Made by a program: the position numbers and the translations under genes
Shown here: positions 9,768-18,064 of the stretch, one piece after another
Layout: each line of letters starts with the position of its first letter
How positions within the stretch are numbered: position 1 is the first letter of the stretch
Source: Methanobrevibacter_A acididurans
GTDB taxonomy: Archaea; Methanobacteriota; Methanobacteria; Methanobacteriales; Methanobacteriaceae
Direction: 5' to 3'
DNA length: 64,000 bases
Assembly: GCF_046197875.1 (NCBI RefSeq)
Contig: NZ_CP166991.1
Location: 124,001 to 188,000 of the forward strand
Notes under the pieces: model-generated
Told to the model about the DNA's origin: nothing
The model's database searches: none
The model's input: the letters and a program-made list of their open reading frames with translations, nothing else

Positions 9768-10472
9768 TTGAATAATTATGTTGAAGGTGTATTTAAAAAT
9801 AGGCCTAATCGTTTCATTGCTGAAGTTCTAATTAATAATGAATTAGTTAAAGCTCATGTTCCTAATACTGGTAGATGTAAAGAACTTTTAGTACCTGATG
9901 CTAAAGTTTTTCTTTTACCTAGTAATAATCCTAAAAGGAAAACTAAATATTCTCTTCATTTTGTTTTAAATAAAGGGGTGCTTGTGAGTTTATTTTCTCA
10001 ACAAGCTAATGAAATTGTTTTTAATTCAATAAAACAAGGTATAGTTGGGGAACTTCAAGGTTATAATGTATTAGAAAGGGAAAAAACTATTGATAATTCC
10101 AGAATTGATATTTATTTAGGTAAATCTAAGGATGGAAATATTTTTGAGGATTGTTATGTTGAGGTTAAAGGTGTTACTTTAATTAAGGATGGTTTAGCCC
10201 AATTTCCTGATGCTCCAACAGAAAGGGGTAGGAAACATTTAAATGAGTTAATAGAACTTAAAAAAAGAGGGCATCGTGCTGCTGTTTTCTTTTTAATTCA
10301 ACATCCCAAAGGTGATAAATTCAGACCGAATTGGGAAAATGATCCTGATTTTGCTAAAATTTTAAATAAAGCTTATTCTTCTGGAGTTGAAATTTTAGTT
10401 TATAAATGTGAAAATAGTTTAGATGGTATAACTATGCTTAATAAATCTTTAAGTTTTGATTTAAGTCTTTAA
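9768..10472 (+). CDS. sfsA: SfsA family DNA-binding/nuclease-like protein
   Basis: The 234-residue protein has the SfsA signature: an N-terminal OB-like part with FKNRPNRFIAEVLI and HVPNTGRCKELL, then a restriction-endonuclease-like core with ERE, RIDIYL, VEVKGVTL and FPDAPTERGRKHL. E. coli SfsA was named for sugar fermentation stimulation and binds DNA. The PD-(D/E)xK-like residues D..EVK suggest nuclease activity, but this is unproven for the family. The TTG start abuts the nnr stop codon, with GGAG in the end of nnr as its ribosome-binding site, so translation is probably coupled. Confidence 0.92.
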   Translation: MNNYVEGVFKNRPNRFIAEVLINNELVKAHVPNTGRCKELLVPDAKVFLLPSNNPKRKTKYSLHFVLNKGVLVSLFSQQANEIVFNSIKQGIVGELQGYNVLEREKTIDNSRIDIYLGKSKDGNIFEDCYVEVKGVTLIKDGLAQFPDAPTERGRKHLNELIELKKRGHRAAVFFLIQHPKGDKFRPNWENDPDFAKILNKAYSSGVEILVYKCENSLDGITMLNKSLSFDLSL

Positions 10473-10619
10473 TTCTATTTTATTTTATTATGTAGAAAAT
10501 TTTTGAAAATTAGTTTTTCTTATTATATTTATTTTAATGACTTAGCTAAAAAAGTAGGAGTTTTTTTTAGAGTATAATATTTTAATTATTATATTCTAAA
10601 AAAAATTTTTTAAAATTTT

Positions 10620-11795
10620 TTATTGGTTTAATTTTTGGAAGTTTGCAGCTTGAATTCCGTGGTACTTAATCATACCTTCAACTTCTCTTTGGTCGGTTTC
10701 TTTATCTTCAAATGTGATTTGATCTACACTGTGTAAGCTGAAGTCAGATTCTCTTGTTAATGGGTGGATAGATCCTTTGAATAATTTCATTACGACTTTT
10801 CCACATACTCTTCTTTGCATATTATCAAATGCTTGATCTAAATCTTCTTTTAAAGGTTCTTGCCAGAGAGCTCCATATACTAAATCTGCATATAATGTAC
10901 TCATATATTCTGCAAATCTTAATTCACTTGTAGTTAAAACTAATTCTTCTAATGCTTTGTGTGCATTGATTAATAATTTAGCTCCAGGAACTTCGTATAT
11001 TTCTCTGCTTTTTAATCCAATCATTCTGTTTTCTATAGTGTCTACTCTTCCAACACCATTTTCTCCAGCTATTTTGTTAGCTTCTCTTATGATGTCGATT
11101 AATGGCATCATTTTGCCATTTATAGCTATAGGTATTCCTTCTTCGAATTCTATTGAAATCTTTTCTGGAGTGTCTTTTGCATCTTCAGATGAAGCGGTCC
11201 ATGCATAAATGTTTTCAGGTGCTTCGTTTTTAGGGTCTTCAAGAATGTCTCCTTCTATTGATCTTCCCCAAATGTTTTCATCTACACTATATCTTTTATC
11301 TGAGGATAATGGGAGGTTGTGTTCTTTTGCATATTTTACTTCTTCGGTTCTTGTTAGGTTTAATTCTCTTATTGGTGCGATTATTTTATAATCTGACATT
11401 GCATTTATGATTGATTCGAATCTGAATTGATCATTTCCTTTTCCGGTACATCCGTGAGCTATTGCTACTGCACCTTCTTTATCTGCTACTTCGATTATTT
11501 TTAATGCTATAAGAGGTCTTGCTAATGCTGTACTTAATGGGTATCCTTCATATTCTGCATTTGCTTTTATTCCTTTAGAAATATAATCGTTTGCAAATTC
11601 TTCTTTTGCATCAATTATATAATGTTTACCTGTGTTTATGTTGTCTGCGGAGTTTTGAGATTTTTCTAATTCATCTTCAGGTTGTCCAACATCTACACAT
11701 ACAGTTATTACTTCGTAATTGTATTTTTCTTCTAATAATTTTACACATACAGTTGTGTCTAGTCCACCACTGAATGCTAATACTACTTTATCCAT
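10620..11795 (-). CDS. argG: Argininosuccinate synthase
   Basis: The enzyme joins citrulline and aspartate with ATP to form argininosuccinate in arginine biosynthesis. The 391-residue product begins with the N-type PP-loop AFSGGLDTTV (residues 7-16). It contains HGCTGKGNDQFRFE and SVDENIWGRSIEGDILEDP, which bind citrulline and aspartate. Its length is typical for archaeal ArgG. AGAAGTGAT precedes the ATG. No other arginine genes are nearby. The unusually long 5' region (432 bases) carries an inverted repeat and an operator-like palindrome, described separately. Confidence 0.97.
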   Translation of the reverse strand: MDKVVLAFSGGLDTTVCVKLLEEKYNYEVITVCVDVGQPEDELEKSQNSADNINTGKHYIIDAKEEFANDYISKGIKANAEYEGYPLSTALARPLIALKIIEVADKEGAVAIAHGCTGKGNDQFRFESIINAMSDYKIIAPIRELNLTRTEEVKYAKEHNLPLSSDKRYSVDENIWGRSIEGDILEDPKNEAPENIYAWTASSEDAKDTPEKISIEFEEGIPIAINGKMMPLIDIIREANKIAGENGVGRVDTIENRMIGLKSREIYEVPGAKLLINAHKALEELVLTTSELRFAEYMSTLYADLVYGALWQEPLKEDLDQAFDNMQRRVCGKVVMKLFKGSIHPLTRESDFSLHSVDQITFEDKETDQREVEGMIKYHGIQAANFQKLNQ

Positions 11796-11974
11796 TTTAT
11801 AATCACTTCTTAATCAATTTTTTATAAATTTTTGTAATAATTATATTATTATGATTTTTATTTTGTAATTTATATTATTTATAAGGTTTATATTGGATTT
11901 ATAAAAATTGAGGATTTTTTTGAAAATTTTTAAAATTAGTAAGTTTTTTGCTATTTTTTTAGCAGAAGAAAAAG

Positions 11975-12114
11975 ATTCTCTTAATTGATACTTTTTATTT
12001 TTTGGGGTAATTTATTTTATTTTTATTATTTAAAAGAATGGCATGTTTATATGAGTCTTTTTAATTTAAACTTTCTATTTGAGCGAAGATATTTTTTTTA
12101 TCAATTAAGAGAAT
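11975..12114. repeat. Long-range inverted repeat, 16-bp arms
   Basis: The arms ATTCTCTTAATTGATA (11975-11990) and its exact reverse complement (12099-12114) are separated by 108 bases. Similarity extends imperfectly outward. I see no flanking target duplication, so it is not clearly a transposon remnant. In an argG leader transcript the arms could form a large stem. Confidence 0.6.
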
Positions 12115-12177
12115 TCTTTTGTGAGATATAAAAACGTGAAAATTTTTATTCTCATATTTAGTAAATTGTATTTCATA

Positions 12178-12203
12178 CTATATAAAGTTTAGGTATACCT
12201 AAA
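12178..12203 (-). promoter_or_regulatory. TATA-like box with overlapping palindromic operator candidate
   Basis: TTTAGGTATACCTAAA (12188-12203) is a perfect 16-bp palindrome. On the minus strand it sits immediately before TTTATATA (12185-12178), where the archaeal BRE would be, so a bound repressor could block transcription toward argG. The TTAGG-N4-CCTAA form resembles binding sites of DtxR-family metal regulators. That resemblance is from memory of the family, and the assignment is inference. Confidence 0.4.
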
Positions 12204-12227
12204 TTATTAATTAAAAAAATAATAAAA

Positions 12228-14246
12228 TTAAAGAACTTTAAATGAATCATTATCTTTACAATAATCAATTAAATCTTTATACACATTATCAAACTTCAAA
12301 GTACTACTATCTCCAATAATAATTAATTTACGTTTAGCACGAGTAATAGAAACATTTAAACGTCGAATATCATCTAAAAAACCAATATTATTATTCTTAT
12401 TACTTCGCACTGTAGAAATTAAAACAATTTCTTTTTCACGTCCCTGAAAACCATCAACAGTTTTAACTTCAACAGGAATCAAATCCCTTAAAAATTCAAC
12501 TTGATCCATATAAGGACTAATAACCCCAATATCCTCTGCACAATAACCTAAATCCAAATAATTACTAACAATAATATTAACAATATTTGCCTCAACTTTA
12601 TTCAAAACAGATTTAGAATCATTCAAATGTATCTCCATATTCCTTTCAATTAAAGAAGTATCTAAAAATAAAAACGGATAATTAGGATTTTCAAAAAACT
12701 TATTAATATTATTAATCCTAACACTTAATTTCTTATTAAAATTTTTAGAAATATTATTAGAACCTAAAGAATTTTTATTTAAATCATTTAAAGAAATAGA
12801 TTTCACAGAATCATCACTAAACAATTTATTATCATAAAATTCAATATTTGGAAAACTCATCAATTTTTCATTCATACGATATTGACAATTAAGAAGAGAA
12901 GACTTATGCTCATAAGAAATAATTAATTTTTCAAATAAGGTTTCCTGAAGCTTTCTAGATTTATTACTAATAATAGTAGGAGGTAATTGCTTATGATCTC
13001 CTGCTAAAACAAAACGTTTTGCCTTATTTATAGGAATTAAAACACTAGGAGTACTAGCTTGTGAAGCTTCATCAATAATAGCAACATCAAAAATAATCTC
13101 TTCAATATACTCTAAAGCTGCACTAGAATTAGTAGATAAAATCACATCACTATTTTTAATAATGTCCTTAATAATTTCATCTTCTAATAATTCACTTTCT
13201 TTATAGTATTCTTCAACTTCACGGTTAATTAAAATCCAATTAGCTAAAGATTTCATGATTTTAACATTAATACCTCTTGAAGATTTATTATTTTCAGCAT
13301 TTTTAATAATCTCTTCATCACTAAAACCTCTCCTATACCGTGGGCTAGGTTTAGTAAAAGTGTCCCGTATTTTACATTTTTCATCAATGATTTTTTCAAT
13401 CTTATCTTTTTTACTATTTAATGGGTGTTGCTCTGCCTTATAAGCTAATGAATATTTAATATTATGTTTAGATATTCTTTGTGGGTGGCCTAATCTTGTT
13501 AAATTTAAGGTTTCTTGACTTTCCCCTAATTTTTCTATTAAACCTTCAAGTAAATTATCAACACTTGTATTACTTTCACCAGTAGCTAATATTTTATGGT
13601 TTTGTTTCCATTCTTGATAAATTAATTCGTTTAATGTTCTTGTTTTCCCAGTTCCGAAAGGTCCATGTATTAAGAAGAAATCTTCTGAATTAATTGCATT
13701 ATTTATTGCATCTTTTTGTGATGAATTCAATTTTTTATCTTTAAAATTTTTAATTTGAATTTTTTTGCTCTTTTTACTAGGGCTTTGTTTTTTTAATAAA
13801 AAATTTACTGCTTTTTTTCCATATGGACTTAAATTTTTTAAATTTTCTTCCATTCTTCTAAAATTCACATCACTAGCATATAAATTTATATCCACATGTT
13901 TTTTTATAGCCCATTGTGGGATATTGTTTAATGCTACTTTAATGAATCTTCCACCTTTCTCAGTTACTGTACCAGTTAGGTCACTTTTTAAGGGATTTCC
14001 TTTACTTATTAGTACTAAGTCACCTACATTGATTTCAGTATTTACTATTGGTTCTTTTCTACCATATTGAATTATATTATATCCTAATTCTTTCCCTAAA
14101 TTTTTCCCTTTTAAATGATTGATGGCGATTCCTTTTTTTTCTCTTTGATGAGGTTTTAATCTCTTTATCATATTTCTCATTGCACTTATTTCGGCTTTTC
14201 TTTCATTATTTATAAGTTCTATGAGATTTGAAATATATTTTTTCAA
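12228..14246 (-). CDS. Superfamily 1B DNA/RNA helicase, Upf1/IGHMBP2-like
   Basis: The 672-residue protein has the full helicase core: Q-motif LNSSQKDAI near 173, Walker A GPFGTGKT at 195-202, Walker B DEAS at 392-395, motif III GDHKQLPPT, motif V TVDGFQGREKEIVLIS and motif VI RRLNVSITRAKRKL. The N-terminal 150 residues hold a beta-rich region like the 1B domain of Upf1/IGHMBP2 helicases. It should unwind nucleic acid 5' to 3' with ATP, but its substrate is unknown. The TTG start is set by GGAAGGT eight to ten bases upstream. There is no nuclease domain or defence-gene neighbour, so a housekeeping role is more likely than phage defence. Confidence 0.9.
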   Translation of the reverse strand: MKKYISNLIELINNERKAEISAMRNMIKRLKPHQREKKGIAINHLKGKNLGKELGYNIIQYGRKEPIVNTEINVGDLVLISKGNPLKSDLTGTVTEKGGRFIKVALNNIPQWAIKKHVDINLYASDVNFRRMEENLKNLSPYGKKAVNFLLKKQSPSKKSKKIQIKNFKDKKLNSSQKDAINNAINSEDFFLIHGPFGTGKTRTLNELIYQEWKQNHKILATGESNTSVDNLLEGLIEKLGESQETLNLTRLGHPQRISKHNIKYSLAYKAEQHPLNSKKDKIEKIIDEKCKIRDTFTKPSPRYRRGFSDEEIIKNAENNKSSRGINVKIMKSLANWILINREVEEYYKESELLEDEIIKDIIKNSDVILSTNSSAALEYIEEIIFDVAIIDEASQASTPSVLIPINKAKRFVLAGDHKQLPPTIISNKSRKLQETLFEKLIISYEHKSSLLNCQYRMNEKLMSFPNIEFYDNKLFSDDSVKSISLNDLNKNSLGSNNISKNFNKKLSVRINNINKFFENPNYPFLFLDTSLIERNMEIHLNDSKSVLNKVEANIVNIIVSNYLDLGYCAEDIGVISPYMDQVEFLRDLIPVEVKTVDGFQGREKEIVLISTVRSNKNNNIGFLDDIRRLNVSITRAKRKLIIIGDSSTLKFDNVYKDLIDYCKDNDSFKVL

Positions 14247-14446
14247 CAGAATCTACCTTCCATAAATTTTATTCATTATATCTACTATTCTATATTATTT
14301 TTCTTATTAAAATTATTATTTTAGATTATCTTATATACTATTTTTAATAAATTTTCATTTATAATAATTGTATTTATAAATATTATCTTATAAATGAACG
14401 AATTTAAATTTTAATAATAATTCTAAAAAAGAGGGTTTTAAAGAAA

Positions 14447-15238
14447 ATGGAACAAACAGTAGCTTCACATAATTTAAAGGATAATGTAACTACTATAGAA
14501 AAATCATTATTTACTAATAATGATTATTTTTCCATAACTACATTATATTCAAAATCTCAAGGTTATGTTTCAGGCAATAAAAATCTTTTTGCAAACATGG
14601 ATTATACTCCATTAACTAAATTTATTCTTAAAGAAACTCTTAAAGGTACTCCTTTAATTAAATTAGGTTCTGGAGATTTAAAAGTAATGATTATTGCAGG
14701 AGTTCATGGTAATGAATTGCCTCCTCAAAATGCGGCTTTAATGCTGATTAATAAATTGCAAAATCTTCATTTAAATGGAACAGTTTATATTATTCCATTT
14801 GCAGCCCCTGAAGCAACAATGTATAATATTAGAAATTATAATGGTCAAGACATTAACCGGTCTAGTATGATTAAAGGATCTTTAGGTAATTTAATAATTG
14901 ATAAGATTAAAGATTTAGGAATTACTTATGTTGCAGATTTTCATTCTACTGCCCTTAATGCTAATCCTGGAAAAGAAGGTGTTTTTTGCACAATTAAACC
15001 ATCTCCTAAAAGTTTTGATATAGCTTCATTTATTAGTGAAGATACTAATTCTTCTATAATTAACTATAATAATGCGGGGACAATGTTTAAAGGTGCTATT
15101 GAAGATGAATGTAATTTAATAGGTATTCCAGCTGTTACATGTGAAGTAATATCCTCTATAGGTCGTGTTAGTTTAGGTTCTACAAAGAGATCTTTAAATC
15201 AGATGATTAGTTTTTTAAAATATTGTAATATTCTTTAA
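14447..15238 (+). CDS. Succinylglutamate desuccinylase/aspartoacylase family zinc hydrolase
   Basis: This 263-residue M14-like enzyme has zinc ligands visible as GVHGNE (H87, E90) and DFHS (H166), with NRSS and a C-terminal conserved glutamate in TCEVIS. AstE/AspA relatives hydrolyse N-acyl amino acids, and others act on peptides. The substrate is unknown here. The first 60 residues (VASHNLKDNVTTIEKS...) precede the fold and lack a signal peptide, so it appears cytoplasmic. GAGGG precedes the ATG. There are no degradation genes around it, which argues against a classic arginine succinyltransferase pathway. Confidence 0.82.
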   Translation: MEQTVASHNLKDNVTTIEKSLFTNNDYFSITTLYSKSQGYVSGNKNLFANMDYTPLTKFILKETLKGTPLIKLGSGDLKVMIIAGVHGNELPPQNAALMLINKLQNLHLNGTVYIIPFAAPEATMYNIRNYNGQDINRSSMIKGSLGNLIIDKIKDLGITYVADFHSTALNANPGKEGVFCTIKPSPKSFDIASFISEDTNSSIINYNNAGTMFKGAIEDECNLIGIPAVTCEVISSIGRVSLGSTKRSLNQMISFLKYCNIL

Positions 15239-15330
15239 TAATAATTCTATTTTTAATTATTTTTCAAATGCTTACAAAATTATTATTTAGTATAATAATA
15301 GTAAAATTCACTTATAAAAGGTGATAAATT

Positions 15331-16026
15331 ATTTCTTCATATAAAGCTCATACATTATTCGGATTAGTACTTTCTTTATTATATTTTCAAAACCCTTTAG
15401 CTATAGCTTTAGTAATTTTAGGTGCAAACTTTTCAGATTTTGATCATGATTTTAAAAGAAAAAATGTCTTTCTTTTAATGTTAACTGGTTTAATATTAAC
15501 TATTGTAATGTATGCTTTTAATTTTCCTTATTATATAGGGTTAATCTTAATTTTATTAAGTTTAATATTTCTTTTATCAAACCATAGGGGATTTACACAT
15601 TCTATTTTTGGAATAATAGTTTTATCTATACTCATATCTGCTATTGTTATTTGTGGGATGAATTTCATTATTTATTTCAGTATGTTTTCAAATTATATTA
15701 CTTTTAAATTAGCTTTAGTTTTAATGATAATTTTATTAAGTGTTTTTGTTTTAAATAAAAGGGTTTTACCATTTTTTTTAGCTTTATTGATTTTATGCTT
15801 ATTATTTATGCCGTGTACTAAGATTAGTTATGTTTTGATTTTTATTTCTTTAATTTTAGGATTTTTAAGTCATTTAATACTAGATTCATTTTCCTCTTCC
15901 GGAATAAGATTATTTAGACCATTTAGTAATCAGAAAGTTTATAAGAAATTTGGTATTACTTTAAGTATTCTGTTAATTATTTTATCCATTCCTCATTTGA
16001 TTAACTTAAGCCATTTATTATTTTAA
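15331..16026 (+). CDS. YdjM-family membrane-bound metal-dependent hydrolase, probable ATT start
   Basis: Conceptual translation from ATT at 15331 gives 231 residues starting (M)SSYKAHTLFGLVL. It includes all three family metal motifs: DFDHD at 36-40, HRGFTHS at 85-91 and SHLILD at 180-185, among about five or six membrane helices. The first ATG in the frame (15478) would remove the first helix and DFDHD. A TAA stop at 15325-15327 closes the frame upstream, and no ATG, GTG or TTG lies between. GGTGAT at 15320-15325 is ideally spaced from the ATT. Members are inner-membrane proteins, sometimes LexA-regulated in bacteria; the function is unknown. A sequencing error at the start is the alternative. 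Confidence 0.75.
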   Translation: MSSYKAHTLFGLVLSLLYFQNPLAIALVILGANFSDFDHDFKRKNVFLLMLTGLILTIVMYAFNFPYYIGLILILLSLIFLLSNHRGFTHSIFGIIVLSILISAIVICGMNFIIYFSMFSNYITFKLALVLMIILLSVFVLNKRVLPFFLALLILCLLFMPCTKISYVLIFISLILGFLSHLILDSFSSSGIRLFRPFSNQKVYKKFGITLSILLIILSIPHLINLSHLLF

Positions 16027-16338
16027 AAAAACTTTTAATATAATTCGTTTAAATAATCTTTTTTCCAGCTTTAACTTAAATTTTATCATTTTTTAAGTTT
16101 TTTGACTTATAATTTTTTAGTATTATTATTTTTAAACTTTTTTTATTAGTATTTTAATGATTTTAAGTGTTTTAATTCTTTTTTTTTGGAGCTTATTATC
16201 GAAACATTTATAATAAATAATCATGATAAATAGTATTAATATATTAGGAAAATTTTTAAAATATTAATTTTTCTAAAAAAATATTATTATTTAATAAAAA
16301 TGTTTAAAAAAAATAGAGGATAATGGAGCTTTAATTCA
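16027..16338. other. 312-bp region upstream of the ehb operon
   Basis: AT-rich spacer with no ORF. It contains the best promoter candidate for the ehb operon (16201-16215) and an 8-bp ATCATGAT palindrome at 16220-16227 near the expected transcription start. Nothing else is evident. Confidence 0.5.
16201..16215 (+). promoter_or_regulatory. Candidate BRE/TATA promoter of the ehb operon
   Basis: GAAACATTTATAATA reads as a purine-rich BRE followed by a TATA box. Transcription would begin about 16240 and leave a leader of about 100 nt before ehbA. The region is very AT-rich, so other boxes are possible. Confidence 0.35.
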
Positions 16339-16653
16339 ATGTTTTTAACTAGAATTTATTATGCAATAGCTTACTTTTTTGTTTTAATATGGGAAATAAT
16401 AAAAGCGGTTTTTGATGTAACTCTTCGTACATTAAAAGATGGAGAATATGATCCAATAATAGTTAATATTGAAACAGTACTTAAAAGACCTGTAGCTCAA
16501 ACCATATTAGCTAATAGTATAACTTTAACTCCTGGAACTTTAACTGTAGATTTAGATTCAGAAGCACAAGTTTTAAAAGTAGCTATTATTAGTCCAAGAG
16601 AAAAAGAGGATATTATTCCATTCGAACCATATATTAAAGGAATGTTAGAATAA
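16339..16653 (+). CDS. ehbA: Energy-converting hydrogenase B subunit A (MnhE-like)
   Basis: First gene of the ehb cluster. The 104 residues have one or two N-terminal hydrophobic helices and the MnhE/MrpE signature ANSITLTPGTLTVDL, as in Mrp Na+/H+ antiporters. In Ehb it is part of the antiporter-like membrane module that couples ion flow to ferredoxin reduction with H2. Mrp proteins of this family are usually somewhat longer, so this is a compact form. TGGAG precedes the ATG. A gap of about 98 bases separates it from ehbB, the largest spacing in the first half of the operon. Confidence 0.9.
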   Translation: MFLTRIYYAIAYFFVLIWEIIKAVFDVTLRTLKDGEYDPIIVNIETVLKRPVAQTILANSITLTPGTLTVDLDSEAQVLKVAIISPREKEDIIPFEPYIKGMLE

Positions 16654-16751
16654 AGAAGAAGTATACATGGAAAAATCCCCTTTTTTCAAATTATATATAA
16701 AAATTTTTATTTAAATCATTATTAAAACTAAGTAAAAAAAATGTGATAGTG

Positions 16752-17012
16752 ATGGATTTACTACTAATTTCAAAGATTTTCTTATTAATTGCCTTTTGTA
16801 TTTTCACATTGGCAGCTTTAAGATTGGCTACTCATAAATCAACAACTATGGGTATAGTTGGAGTGGATGCTATAACAGTTTCTGTTTCAGTTATTCTTGT
16901 AGCTTTAGGTGGTATTTATGGGATTGGATTTTTTAGAGATATAGCTTTAGCTTTAGTTCTTTTAGGAATAGTTGGTACTATAGCTTTTGCAACTGTCAAT
17001 AGAGGGGATTAA
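16752..17012 (+). CDS. ehbB: Energy-converting hydrogenase B subunit B (MnhF-like)
   Basis: An 86-residue protein with three hydrophobic segments like MnhF/MrpF: LLISKIFLLIAFCIFTLAAL, a middle ITVSVSVILVALGGIYGIGF, and a last ALALVLLGIVGTIAFATV. It belongs to the ion-translocating module of Ehb. A GTG nine bases upstream could also start the frame, but GTGAT there matches the anti-Shine-Dalgarno sequence, which favours the ATG at 16752. ehbC starts one base after its stop codon, so the two are translated in sequence. Confidence 0.88.
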   Translation: MDLLLISKIFLLIAFCIFTLAALRLATHKSTTMGIVGVDAITVSVSVILVALGGIYGIGFFRDIALALVLLGIVGTIAFATVNRGD

Positions 17013-17013
17013 A

Positions 17014-17457
17014 ATGATTACACCATCTATTCTAAATTTGATACAATCTTTATTGCTCATTATTGTAGCTATCATTACTATTATTGTTAGTATTGGTATT
17101 TTAAGATTAGATAAAGACATGGATAATGTAGTTTATGCAAGAATCCATATATTGGGTGTAATTGATATTGCCGCAGTGATTGCTTTTATATGCTTAGGAG
17201 ATCCTTTATTAGGAGTATTATATTTCATCTTAGCCCCATTTGCAGCACATGCTATGGCTAATGGATATTTCCATGGTGAAGATAAAAAAAATAATAAAAA
17301 CTTAGTTGAAGGTAATGAAAAGAAAGATGATAAAAAAGATTTTACTGAAGAGATGGAATCAACAGGTTTCTATAAAAATGTAAATGAATTTAAAGAATTT
17401 GATGATTCTGAAGATAAAATTTCAATTTCTACTCTAAAGATTACTGAGGATGAATAA
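17014..17457 (+). CDS. ehbC: Energy-converting hydrogenase B subunit C (MnhG-like)
   Basis: 147 residues. The first 90 form three membrane helices with the MnhG pattern (ILRLDKDMDNVVYARIHILGVIDIAA, then LYFILAPFAAHAMA). The C-terminal 55 residues are a charged Lys/Asp/Glu tail, likely on the cytoplasmic side. GAGGGGAT before the ATG at 17014 marks the start, rather than a TTG nine codons earlier that would overlap ehbB. The tail is an extension beyond the usual Mrp subunit and could contact the soluble hydrogenase arm; that role is inference. Confidence 0.88.
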   Translation: MITPSILNLIQSLLLIIVAIITIIVSIGILRLDKDMDNVVYARIHILGVIDIAAVIAFICLGDPLLGVLYFILAPFAAHAMANGYFHGEDKKNNKNLVEGNEKKDDKKDFTEEMESTGFYKNVNEFKEFDDSEDKISISTLKITEDE

Positions 17458-17459
17458 TT

Positions 17460-17693
17460 ATGATTGAGTACGTAATAATGGTTATCATAGTATTAGGTGC
17501 TATAATTACCTTAATGCAAAAAGATTTACTCAAAGCAGCTGTTGTTAGTGGAATAACTGGATTATGTGTAGCTTTCTTATATGAAATTTTATTAGCTCCA
17601 GATGTTGCTTTAACCCAAGCTATTGTAGGAGCAGCAATTGTACCTGCATTTATAGCATTAGCAGTGAAAAAAACTAAAAGGACTGATGACTAA
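17460..17693 (+). CDS. ehbD: Energy-converting hydrogenase B subunit D (MbhD/DUF4040-like)
   Basis: A 77-residue membrane protein with two or three helices and the DUF4040 segment KAAVVSGITGLCVAFLYEIL followed by APDVALTQAIVGAAIVPAF. The same sequence occurs in MbhD and in the C-terminal part of MrpA, where conserved charged residues lie in the proton or sodium path. It follows ehbC after two bases, and its stop overlaps the first base of ehbE. GAGGATGA precedes the ATG. Confidence 0.9.
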   Translation: MIEYVIMVIIVLGAIITLMQKDLLKAAVVSGITGLCVAFLYEILLAPDVALTQAIVGAAIVPAFIALAVKKTKRTDD

Positions 17694-18064
17694 TGATTAT
17701 GGATGTTCAATTAGCATCATTATTTACTTCAGGTGCTTTAATCGTTATAGGTCTTTATGCAGCAATATTCTTAGATAATATAATTAAAAAGATTATAGGT
17801 TTAAGTTTTATAGAAGAAGGAGTCAACCTATTTCTAGTTGCTTTAGGTTATAAATTAGGTGGAATAGTTCCAATTTTCTTACCTGGAATGACAAAAAGTT
17901 CATTCTATGCAAATTCTGCTTATCCTTTACCTCAAGCTTTAGTTTTAACAAGTATTGTTATTGGGGCAAGTACATTAGCTGTAATGCTTGCATTAGTTAT
18001 GGTATTATATAAAAAGCATCACACTTTAAGTACAAAAGCTATGTTAGGTGAAGATCATGAATGA
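17693..18064 (+). CDS. ehbE: Energy-converting hydrogenase B subunit E (MnhC/NuoK-like)
   Basis: The 123-residue protein has three membrane helices with the MnhC/NuoK arrangement. A conserved acidic pair lies in the second helix region (GLSFIEEGVNLFLVALGY), and the third helix is LPQALVLTSIVIGASTLAVM. NuoK-type glutamates take part in ion translocation in complex I. A second ATG two codons downstream (17699) is an equally possible start. The end overlaps ehbF by eight bases, so translation is coupled. Confidence 0.9.
   Translation: MIMDVQLASLFTSGALIVIGLYAAIFLDNIIKKIIGLSFIEEGVNLFLVALGYKLGGIVPIFLPGMTKSSFYANSAYPLPQALVLTSIVIGASTLAVMLALVMVLYKKHHTLSTKAMLGEDHE

Larger units (their letters stand above)
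11796..12227. other. 432-bp argG upstream region with dyad elements
   Basis: This spacer separates the argG start from the end of the helicase gene, both on the minus strand. It holds a 16-bp inverted repeat (11975-11990 and 12099-12114) and a 16-bp palindrome beside TATA-like DNA near 12180-12203. The longest minus-strand ORF I see that starts with ATG is 16 codons (from about 12159), overlapping the right arm of the repeat. It could be a leader peptide, but nothing else supports it. Confidence 0.55.

Noticed and set aside
11975..12114. Inverted repeat as a second MITE
   Set aside because: No target-site duplication flanks it, and the arms do not resemble the IS6-like ends at 60421.
12228..14246. 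Helicase as part of a phage-defence system
   Set aside because: No nuclease, restriction or toxin gene lies nearby, and the flanking genes are metabolic.
15478..16026. ATG at 15478 as the start of the YdjM-like gene
   Set aside because: It would remove the conserved DFDHD metal motif and first helix, and no ribosome-binding site precedes it.
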